NCBI GenBank assembly: GCA_965200525.1
Contig: OZ241368.1
Coordinates: forward strand, 5,022,001 to 5,086,000
Origin: JANNPJ01 sp965200525
GTDB taxonomy: Bacteria > Actinomycetota > Actinomycetes > Actinomycetales > Kineosporiaceae
Direction of reading: 5' to 3'
Length of the DNA: 64,000 bases
This document shows positions 26,369 to 34,570 of this stretch, in pieces. Position numbers and translations under genes: made by a program. The notes below the pieces were generated by a model. That model was not told the DNA's origin and searched no databases. It worked only from the letters and a program-made list of their open reading frames with translations. Every line of letters begins with the position of its first letter. The first letter of the stretch is position 1.

Positions 26369-26575
26369 TCAGACGATGTGCAGTTGCTCCCCGCCCAGGA
26401 CGACGACGTCGCCGCGGCGCAGCTTGCGACCGCGGCGGGTCTCCTCCTCGCCGTTGACCGTGACCTCGCCGGCAGTGATCCGCTGCTTGGCGTCACCACC
26501 GGACTCGATCACCCCGGCCAGCTTGAGGAACGCGCCGAGCGGGATCGAGTCTCCGGAGATTTCCACGTCTGCCAC
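26369..26575 (-). CDS. S4 RNA-binding domain protein
   Basis: A 68-residue S4-domain protein: IPLGAFLKLAGVIESGGDAKQRITAGEVTVNGEEETRRGRKLRRGDVVVL is the complete S4 fold. The family (YbcJ/YaaA/RqcP-like) binds structured RNA, often rRNA or tRNA on the ribosome. GTG 26575 removes a long non-homologous extension that overlaps the divergent gene. It is head-to-head with the LigD-phosphoesterase-like gene, with very little spacer. Confidence 0.82.
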   Translation of the reverse strand: MADVEISGDSIPLGAFLKLAGVIESGGDAKQRITAGEVTVNGEEETRRGRKLRRGDVVVLGGEQLHIV

Positions 26576-26614
26576 CCGGGCATCATGCCGCGCGTCGCGG
26601 GTAGCGTCATCCTC

Positions 26615-26980
26615 GTGGCCTCTGATCCCGCCCGGCCGGCGTTCGTGCTGCACGATCATCGCCGTCCCCGGCCGCACTTCGACCTGCGGCTGGAGGAGGA
26701 CGGCGTGCTCAAGTCCTGGGCCGTGCCCCGGGGCCTGCCGGCCAGTTCGGGACAGAACCGGCTCGCCGTCCAGGTCGGCGATCACGACCTGGACCACCTG
26801 ACCTACCAGGACGAGCACAAGTCCATCGCCGACATCGGCTGGTGGGAGCTGGTCGACCGGAACGAGCGGCGAATCGTGTTCACCCTGCACGGCCGGGGGG
26901 TGCCGGCGCGGTACGCCCTGATCCGGACCGATCGGGACTGGCTGCTGCACCGGACCAAGGACCAGCCCGCCCCTGGGTGA
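26615..26980 (+). CDS. stand-alone LigD 3'-phosphoesterase domain protein
   Basis: About 121 residues, matching only the phosphoesterase module found at the N terminus of many LigD proteins: FVLHDHRRPRPHFDLRLEEDGVLKSWAVPRGLP (with the metal-binding His/Asp set), then HLTYQDEHKSI and GWWELVDRNERRIVFTLHG. In LigD this domain trims 3' ends in non-homologous end joining. No polymerase or ligase domain follows. GTG 26615 has TAGCGT seven bases upstream (leaderless-like); ATG 26585 is an in-frame alternative. Confidence 0.8.
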   Translation: MASDPARPAFVLHDHRRPRPHFDLRLEEDGVLKSWAVPRGLPASSGQNRLAVQVGDHDLDHLTYQDEHKSIADIGWWELVDRNERRIVFTLHGRGVPARYALIRTDRDWLLHRTKDQPAPG

Positions 26981-27029
26981 GCTGCTGCCCTCTGTGCTTC
27001 AGCCGGCGAGGTTCAATCCCGGGGGAGCT

Positions 27030-28255
<1,226 letters not shown>

Positions 28256-28274
<19 letters not shown>

Positions 28275-28498
28275 GCGGAGGGGGATTTCGACGACATCGG
28301 GCCGGACATCTGCGGGTTCGGACTTGGAGTGAGCGCCCGGGCCATCCGTTCCAGCAGGTGGGCCGTGGCCAGGCGGGGTCGCACGGCACGGGGGCCGCGA
28401 CGGTGATCGCTGACCGTGGGGGCGCCCGGTTCGGCGCTGTGCATCAGGGCGGTGGTGGCCCGGTTCGACTGGATCAGGGCCAGCGGCAGGAGTTCCAT
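28256..28498 (-). CDS. small ORF of unknown function under a regulated promoter
   Basis: An 80-residue ORF starting MELLPLALIQSNRATTALMHS. It has AGGAGA seven bases before ATG 28498 and a well-formed promoter with two operator copies upstream (28526-28562). The middle is basic with a short helix (ATAHLLERMARAL) and the tail is Pro/Ser-rich. No family recognised. It overlaps the proposed start of the LacI-family gene by 19 bp, so the two may be co-transcribed. The translation signals argue that it is expressed; the sequence alone does not prove a functional product. Confidence 0.5.
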
Positions 28499-28525
28499 GA
28501 CCGTTCTCCTCTGCATGAGCGATTT

Positions 28526-28567
28526 CTATACCGGTATAGTACCTGGGCTTTCTATACCGGTCAAGAA
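28526..28567 (-). promoter_or_regulatory. sigma-70-type promoter with duplicated TATACCGGTATA operator
   Basis: Read on the minus strand, TTGACC, a 17-bp spacer and TACTAT form a good promoter. The -10 overlaps the perfect palindrome CTATACCGGTATAG (28526-28539). The -35 overlaps a second, partial copy, so ACCGGTATAGAAA occurs twice, 26 bp apart. This is typical of tight repression by a dimeric regulator. Confidence 0.65.
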
Positions 28568-28570
28568 GCT

Positions 28571-30409
28571 TCAGGACAACAGGGGGACGGCAGCGCGAAC
28601 GGCCAGACCGAGCCCCACCACCAGCACCAGTGCCGCGGTGAAGATCGGCGTCAGCGTGGCCAGTCGCTGACTGCTGCGGGCGAACCGCTCGACGGTGGAG
28701 TCGTCCAGGCGCCGCCGCAGCCGGACCAGGAGCAGGCCGACGGCGGTCAGCGTGCCGGCCATCCCGACGCCGTAGCTGATCACCAGCTGGATGCCGAACG
28801 ACGTCCGGCCCAGCCCGATCGCACCCAGCAGCACCACCAGCGCCGACGGGCTCGGCACCAGGCCGCCGGCCACGCCCATGCCGACCAGGGCCAGCCGCCC
28901 CAGCGGTCCGCTGTCGTCGTCCGGAGCCCGTCGCAGCGACAACCCGTGCCCGTGACCGTGACCGTGACCGTGCGCATGGCCGTGTCCGTGCCCGAAGGCT
29001 GGCTCGTCGATCAGAACCTCTTCCGGCACGACCAGTTTCACCGTCTCCGGTGACCGGTGCCCGTGACCCTCACCAGGGCCCGACCCGTGGCCGTGCCCAT
29101 GGCCGCGTCCCTGGCCGGGTTCGTCATCGGCACCGTGCCCCTCTCCGTGGCCGGGCCCACCGTCGTGGCCGTGTTCATGACCGTGGTCATCTCCGTGCCC
29201 GCGCTCATCTCCGTGCCCGTGCCCGTGCCCGTGCCCGTGCCCGTGCCCGTGCCCGTGCTCGTGGGTGGGCCCGCCGACCGCCAGGGCCGGCTCGTCCGGC
29301 AGCACGATGATCCGGCCCTGCATCGCCACCCGGCGCCGCCCGGCCCCGGCCCGGTGGTGCCGGCGCAGGATCGCGGCCAGCAGCCAGGCCCCGATCCCGG
29401 CGATCATCAGCCCGCTGACCACGCCCAGGTAGGCCAGCACGGTCTCGCCGGCCAGCACCGCCACCCCGCTGAGCAGCAGGCCGAGCACGATCACGCCGGC
29501 GGTGTGGGTGATGGTCACGGTCGCGCCCACGGTCAGGGCATCGCGGATGGACCCCCGCCGTCCGGCCAGGTAGGCCGCGATCACGGTCTTGCCGTGCCCG
29601 GGCATGGCCGCGTGCGAGGCCCCGAGCAACAGCGACAGCAGGACGGCGAGCAACCCGACGGCGGGCGTCAGGGTCCGGGCGCCGACCAGATCGTTGAACC
29701 GGGTCGAGAGCAGGTTCAGCCACCGGGCCACGGGCCCGGCCACCGGCAGGTGCACGGCCCCGGCCGAGGTCGACAGCCCGGCGCCCGGCTTCACGTCGAT
29801 CCGGGCCGAGCGTAGGTCGAGCGGGGAGCTGAGCAGGTCGTTCGGGTAGTGCCGGAGCTCGTCGCTGACGCTGTCGGCCGGCACCGGCGAGCGCTGCAGG
29901 TGCACGCCGGTGCCGACGGCGGTGATCTCGTGCCAGCCGACCCGGTCGGACTGGAACCCGTCGGCGAAGTCGACGGCGGCGGCCTGGTCGAGCCGGGCCG
30001 GGGCGCTCAGGCGGCACTCCAGCCGGCTGACCTGGAGCCCGGCCGCCCCCGGCCGGTAGCCGAAGTTGCTGCTGCCGACCGTCCAGCTCAGCGGCGTGCC
30101 TGCGACCGTCGCCCTGATCGCGCCGGCCAGCGCGGTGCAGGTGGACGCCGCGTACCGGGCCCGCTCCAGGTCGCTGACCTGGTCGTTGTGGTCGGCGTCG
30201 ACCTGGTCGCGTTCCTGCAGGGTCGGGATCTCGGCCGTGTCGACCACGGCCAGGTCGTCGATCCGGTCCGGGTGCAGGGTCAGGCCGTCGTAGTGGTTGA
30301 CGGTGAAGTTGCCGAGCGGGTGGGCGGCCGCGGCGCCGGCCGCGACGATCAGCATCGCCGGACCGACCAGCAGGGCAGCGGCGATCCGGTACCGGCGGCG
30401 GGCGCTCAC
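28571..30409 (-). CDS. NicO-type nickel/cobalt transporter with large His-rich loop
   Basis: About 612 residues. A signal/anchor and an extracytoplasmic domain beginning AAAHPLGNFTVNHYDGLTL precede NicO-type membrane segments (LLLGASHAAMPGHGKTVIAAYLAG; THTAGVIVLGLLL). Two cytoplasmic His-rich tracts, one with about eight HG pairs in a row, interrupt the membrane part, which resumes with GMGVAGGLVPSPSALVVLLGAI. The family exports or imports Ni2+/Co2+, and the histidines probably buffer the metal. GTG 30409 overlaps the upstream TPR stop codon (GTGA). Last gene of the DUF4331-TPR-NicO operon. Confidence 0.88.
   Translation of the reverse strand: MSARRRYRIAAALLVGPAMLIVAAGAAAAHPLGNFTVNHYDGLTLHPDRIDDLAVVDTAEIPTLQERDQVDADHNDQVSDLERARYAASTCTALAGAIRATVAGTPLSWTVGSSNFGYRPGAAGLQVSRLECRLSAPARLDQAAAVDFADGFQSDRVGWHEITAVGTGVHLQRSPVPADSVSDELRHYPNDLLSSPLDLRSARIDVKPGAGLSTSAGAVHLPVAGPVARWLNLLSTRFNDLVGARTLTPAVGLLAVLLSLLLGASHAAMPGHGKTVIAAYLAGRRGSIRDALTVGATVTITHTAGVIVLGLLLSGVAVLAGETVLAYLGVVSGLMIAGIGAWLLAAILRRHHRAGAGRRRVAMQGRIIVLPDEPALAVGGPTHEHGHGHGHGHGHGHGHGDERGHGDDHGHEHGHDGGPGHGEGHGADDEPGQGRGHGHGHGSGPGEGHGHRSPETVKLVVPEEVLIDEPAFGHGHGHAHGHGHGHGHGLSLRRAPDDDSGPLGRLALVGMGVAGGLVPSPSALVVLLGAIGLGRTSFGIQLVISYGVGMAGTLTAVGLLLVRLRRRLDDSTVERFARSSQRLATLTPIFTAALVLVVGLGLAVRAAVPLLS
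29205..29262. repeat. CCCGTG hexanucleotide repeats encoding His-Gly tract
   Basis: Eight or so near-perfect CCCGTG units within the transporter gene, read on the minus strand as alternating His and Gly. A second, shorter array of the same type lies at about 28945-28993. Confidence 0.75.
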
Positions 30410-31761
30410 GGCGTGCCCCCGGCCCGGATCAGGGCCCGGCGGGCGGCCGGCGCCTGCAGCACCGAGAAGTGCGGGTTGATCTTCAGCGCCCGGCTCAGCT
30501 GAGCCCGGGCCTGATCCTGGTGTCCGAGAGCCAATTCGATCATTCCCCGGTGGTAGGCGAAGGTGGCGTTCTTCCAGCCCAGCCGGTCGGCCTTCTCGGC
30601 GTAGCCGAGCGCCTCCTGGTCGTGGCCGGCCCGGTGCAGGGCCCAGGCCAGGGCGTCGGCGACCAGCACGCTGTGCCGCCGTCCCCATTCGGTGCGGGCG
30701 TGCTCGACGGCCACCGTCGGCGGTCCGTGGTCGGCATCCACCACGGCCGAGGTCAGGTCGTCGACGACGCCGTTCGCGGCCAGCAGGCGCTGCTCGACAT
30801 CGAGCAGGTCGTACTGCCGCTCGGCCTCGGCGGTGCGGCCGAGCGACTGCAGCAGCTCGCCGTTCTCCAGCACGTACTGCGGCTGCGGCACCCGGCTGAT
30901 CACGGTCGCGTAGTCGCGCAGCGCGTCGTCGGTGCGGCCCAGCGCGGCCTCCGCCTTGGCCCGGCCGGCCAGCAGCGGGTCGTAGGTCGGGTCGACGGCC
31001 AGGCCGAGCTCGTGCTGCTGCAGCGCGGCTTTCGGGTCGCCCTCGTTGAAGGCCAGCTCGCCCAGGTAGTAGCGGCAGAAGGCGACGTCGGCCGGCGCGG
31101 TGGCCTCAGCCAGGGCCCGCAGCAGGGCCTGCCGGGCGGCCTCGGTCTGTCCGGTCTCCTCGAAGTGGTACGAGGCGCGGGTGAACGCCGCGATCCCCGG
31201 CTCCAGGTCGAGCATCTTCTGGGCCGCCCGGGTCGCGGCCGGGTACTGGCCGAGCTGGGTCAGGGCGTCGTCCTCAACTGCGTAGATCGTGCCGTTGTAG
31301 CTGTTCACCGCCTGCGCCCGGCGGGCCCAGTCGAGGGCGGCGGCGAACTCGTGCCGGGCGTTGGCCAGGGCTCCCATCCCGACCAGGCCGGGCCAGTTGC
31401 CGTCCGGTTTCAGCGCGAGCGAGCGCTTCAGCGCCCCCTCGGCCTTGGGGTAGTAGGTGGGGTCGCCGGTGATCCGGGCCTGCTGCACGTAGGCGCTGCC
31501 GAGCTGGGCCCAGGTCTGGTCGTCGGAGGGGTACTGGCGCAGCCGGGTCTGGGCCTTGGCGATCGCGACGGTCAGCGAATCCGAGGCCGAGACCGGGGCC
31601 GGGGCCGCCGCGGCACTGCCGACCTGCCGGTCGGCGGCGGCGGTCCGGGGGTGGTTGAGCGAGCCGATGACGACACCCAGCAGGGCGAGGCCGGTGACGG
31701 CCAGAGCGATCGGGGTCGCGACACTTCGACGGGAACTCGGATTCGCGCTGACCTTGAGAAT
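30406..31761 (-). CDS. membrane-anchored TPR-repeat protein (start codon unusual)
   Basis: Tetratricopeptide repeats fill the C-terminal ~360 residues (YYPKAEGALKRSLALKPDG; AAALDWARRAQAVNSYNGTIYAV; KAALQQHELGLAVDPTYDPLLAGRAKAEAALGRTDDALRDYA; HQDQARAQLSRALKINPHF). The open frame continues upstream of the first GTG (31488) through a linker and a clear membrane segment (ATPIALAVTGLALLGVVIGSL), so the real protein begins earlier. In that stretch there is no ATG, GTG or TTG before an in-frame TGA near 31812. ATT 31761, eight bases after AAAGG, is my best candidate. Middle gene of the DUF4331 operon. Confidence 0.75.
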   Translation of the reverse strand: MLKVSANPSSRRSVATPIALAVTGLALLGVVIGSLNHPRTAAADRQVGSAAAAPAPVSASDSLTVAIAKAQTRLRQYPSDDQTWAQLGSAYVQQARITGDPTYYPKAEGALKRSLALKPDGNWPGLVGMGALANARHEFAAALDWARRAQAVNSYNGTIYAVEDDALTQLGQYPAATRAAQKMLDLEPGIAAFTRASYHFEETGQTEAARQALLRALAEATAPADVAFCRYYLGELAFNEGDPKAALQQHELGLAVDPTYDPLLAGRAKAEAALGRTDDALRDYATVISRVPQPQYVLENGELLQSLGRTAEAERQYDLLDVEQRLLAANGVVDDLTSAVVDADHGPPTVAVEHARTEWGRRHSVLVADALAWALHRAGHDQEALGYAEKADRLGWKNATFAYHRGMIELALGHQDQARAQLSRALKINPHFSVLQAPAARRALIRAGGTP

Positions 31762-31911
31762 TTCGGCCGCCTTTCGGAAGCGGTGACGGCGGTGCCCCTC
31801 CCCGCCGGTTCAGCTGGGAGGAGCACCGCCTGGAGTTACCCGTGGTGCGATTGGTGCCAGAAGCGCCGTGCCGCAGTGGTTCGCTGTGGGCCTGCAGTGG
31901 GCCCGCTGCGA

Positions 31912-33555
31912 CTACGCGGTACGCAGGCCCTCGCGGTTACGGCGGGTCCGCAGACCGGCCGCGCCGGCCAGAGCCAGCAACGCCATGGCCAGACCCAGGG
32001 CCGCCGCCCGGGCCAGGGCCGGGCTGAGGCTCAGGTGCGAGCGCCAGCCGCCGTTGTCGTGACCGATCGAGCCGCCAGTGGGCAGGGCCGTGATGGTGGC
32101 CTTGTGCCCGCTGACCGCCGTGTAGTGCGGGTTGGCCACGTACGGGAAGGTCTTGCCGAAGGCGAGGTCGTTGGCGTTCACGCCGTCCCCGCCGGCCAGG
32201 GCCTTGACCAGCTTGCCGGTCTGGGCCGCGCCCTCGACCGCCTGGATCGAGATGTCGATGACGTCGTCCGTGAGTCGTCGACCGTTCGGGAAGCCCTGGA
32301 AGTCGCCACCGATCACGCCGAGGCGGTTCGGCTTCTTGGCCGGGGCGACGCCCATGTTCAACCGCAGCATCTCCGAGGGCACGAACGTGGCCGGGTCGAC
32401 GTCACCGTTGAGGATCTGCGAGTTGAGGTCGGCCTGGATCGGGGGCTTGGTCACGCCGTCAGCCGTCGGCGCGTTCTTGGCGATCCCGGTCAGGTAGATC
32501 TCGAACAGGTCGTTGCGCGGTGTGGCCGGGGCCTTGAGCTTGTAGATCAGGTTGAGCAGTCCCGGCAGTTCCGGGTCGAGCACCTTGTTGACCACCGGGG
32601 TCACGGTGTGGTCGATGTCCGGGGTGATCGAGTTGAACGCGTCCTTCAGGCCGGAGGGCACGACGACCTCGTTGACCAGCGGGTTGCCCAGCCGGGAGAC
32701 CTGCACGAAGTCACCGGTCGGAGTCGATGCGCCCGGGGTGAGGGCCATCGTCTGCTTCTCGGTGCTGCTCCAGATGCCGACCACCGGGTTCTTGGCCGGG
32801 TTGCCGGACTGGGCGACGTCGGACTTGGGCACCTGCAGGGCGATCGTGTTGACGTTGTAGCCCTTGAGGGTGTCGTGCCCGGACTCCTTCAGGTTCGCCC
32901 CGTAGAGCAGGTCGAACACCCGCAGGTCGAGGAAGAACGGGTCGTCGGCCTGGCCGGCGAAGGTCTTGCCCCCGCCGTCGACCGAGGTGATCGCCGAGCT
33001 GCGCAGCTTGCTGTAGTTCGGCATCGACGCCTTGCCGACGTACGACGGAGCGGCGGTGCCGGTGGCGATGGTCACCGCGTTGCTCTCGTCGGCGTTGGTG
33101 AACCGGGTCAGCGTGTAGGTCTGCTTGAACAGCAGGTTGGGGTCGCTCAGCGACGTCACCACGCCGTTGTTGTAGAGGAACGTGCCGGTTCCCCGGTTGT
33201 CCACGTCGGTGAAGGTCCACCGGTAGGTGACGTCGGCCCCGGCGTCGCCGTCGTTGTCGATGTTGATGTCGTAGTGAGCGCCGCCCTGGAACGGGTAGAA
33301 GTTCGGCCCGCCGGCCGGCTCCTCGAACGGGATCCAGTTGGCGATCAGAGTGACACTGCTGGTCGCGTTCGGTGCCACGAACGCGTACACGTCGGTGTTG
33401 TCGACCTTCGGGTCCCCCGCGATCAGCGGGGCCTCCCGGTGGCTGGAGGCCTGGGCGCTGCCGGCACCGATGAGTGATCCACCGACGGCGAGGCCCGCCG
33501 CGGTCGTGAAGGCAGCGAAGCGCCAGATACGGGAACCCGCTCGCGCTGTATGCAT
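31912..33555 (-). CDS. DUF4331 family secreted/anchored protein
   Basis: About 547 residues. A signal peptide (RIWRFAAFTTAAGLAVGGSLIGAGSAQA) is followed by the DUF4331 signature SSHREAPLIAGDPKVDNTDVYAFVAP and FQGGAHYDINIDNDGDAGADVTYRW. A C-terminal membrane anchor (LARAAALGLAMALLALAGAAGL) ends in an Arg-rich tail, so the protein is probably held on the outer face of the membrane. The biochemical role of DUF4331 is unknown. ATG 33555 is supported by GGGAG about 7 bases upstream. First gene of an operon with a TPR protein and a NicO metal transporter. Confidence 0.88.
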   Translation of the reverse strand: MHTARAGSRIWRFAAFTTAAGLAVGGSLIGAGSAQASSHREAPLIAGDPKVDNTDVYAFVAPNATSSVTLIANWIPFEEPAGGPNFYPFQGGAHYDINIDNDGDAGADVTYRWTFTDVDNRGTGTFLYNNGVVTSLSDPNLLFKQTYTLTRFTNADESNAVTIATGTAAPSYVGKASMPNYSKLRSSAITSVDGGGKTFAGQADDPFFLDLRVFDLLYGANLKESGHDTLKGYNVNTIALQVPKSDVAQSGNPAKNPVVGIWSSTEKQTMALTPGASTPTGDFVQVSRLGNPLVNEVVVPSGLKDAFNSITPDIDHTVTPVVNKVLDPELPGLLNLIYKLKAPATPRNDLFEIYLTGIAKNAPTADGVTKPPIQADLNSQILNGDVDPATFVPSEMLRLNMGVAPAKKPNRLGVIGGDFQGFPNGRRLTDDVIDISIQAVEGAAQTGKLVKALAGGDGVNANDLAFGKTFPYVANPHYTAVSGHKATITALPTGGSIGHDNGGWRSHLSLSPALARAAALGLAMALLALAGAAGLRTRRNREGLRTA

Positions 33556-33599
33556 TGCTACTCCCTGTCGCAGAACTTCATGAGAAATGACGCGAATTC

Positions 33600-34060
33600 T
33601 CAGGAGTGACACCCGTTCCGGCCAGGGACCGCCTCGGTGATCACGAGGATGCCGGTGGTCCTGGGAATGTGCAGGTGAAGAACTGACGCCGAAGCGTCCC
33701 CCCAATTCGCCATGCCCACCTCGCCCACCAGTGCGTGTAGCACTGGGTATTGAGGTAGTCACGGAAAGTACACTGGATTGATGGGCAGGGCGAATCAAAG
33801 TCGGTCGGGACACGCGCTGCCGGTCAGGCCCTCGGGCGTGGGGCGACACTCGCCGGTGTCGACGAAGATCATTACGGATGGTTACCACCGTTGGGTGCCG
33901 ATCGAACCCGGTCAGAGGCCGGACGACCGGTTGACGACGCATCGACTGCCCGGTCGGGTTGGCCGTCGGAGCGCGGAGCCACCGCCAGTTCGGCCCGCCC
34001 TCGCCCGCCGGTCGGCTCCGGCGGGTGCAGCCCGTTGTCGCCGGGCTAGGGTTTTACCTT
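33600..34060. other. 460-bp intergenic region
   Basis: Open frames here read as shadows without family features. CCAGTGC-N5-GCACTGG (33728-33746) is a perfect inverted repeat upstream of the DUF4331 operon and may be an operator. TAGGGT near 34047-34052 probably serves def. Confidence 0.4.
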
Positions 34061-34570
34061 GTGAACATCCGACGCGCCCAGCCCCGCCGACCGCCGACCC
34101 CGGCCCCCGTCCGGCAGCTCGGCGACCCGGTGCTGCGGACCAAGGCCGACCCGGTGACGGTCTTCGACGAGTCGCTGGCCGACACCGTGGAGCTGATGTT
34201 CGCCTCGATGTACGAGGCCCGCGGGGTGGGGCTGGCGGCCAACCAGATCGGGCTCAGCCCGGCCCTGTTCGTGATGGACTGCGAGGGCGTGGTGGCTGTG
34301 GTGGCCAACCCCCGGCTGGTCGAGCTGTCCGACGAGACCGAGACCGATCTGGAAGGCTGCCTGTCGGTGCTGGGCAAGAACTACCCGACGACGCGGGCCG
34401 TGATGGCGACGGTCGAGGGGCAGGACCAGCGGGGCAAGGCGATCCGGATCACCGGTGAGGGCGAGGTGGCCCGCTGCCTGCAGCACGAGACCGACCACCT
34501 GAACGGCAAGGTCTACCTCGACCGGCTGGTCGGCGAGGTACGCCGCCAGGCCCGCCTGGACCTCGGCTAG
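34061..34570 (+). CDS. def: peptide deformylase
   Basis: About 169 residues with all three deformylase motifs: GVGLAANQIG (motif I), EGCLSV (motif II, metal Cys) and QHETDHLNG (motif III, two metal His and catalytic Glu). It removes the formyl group from nascent protein N termini. GTG 34061 has TAGGGT eight bases upstream, and the longer upstream frame has no homologous content. The stop codon overlaps that of the convergent recQ-like gene by two bases. Confidence 0.94.
   Translation: MNIRRAQPRRPPTPAPVRQLGDPVLRTKADPVTVFDESLADTVELMFASMYEARGVGLAANQIGLSPALFVMDCEGVVAVVANPRLVELSDETETDLEGCLSVLGKNYPTTRAVMATVEGQDQRGKAIRITGEGEVARCLQHETDHLNGKVYLDRLVGEVRRQARLDLG

Noticed and set aside
26309..26614. Longer start for the LigD-phosphoesterase-like protein
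   Set aside because: The extension overlaps the S4 gene on the other strand and has no homologous content.
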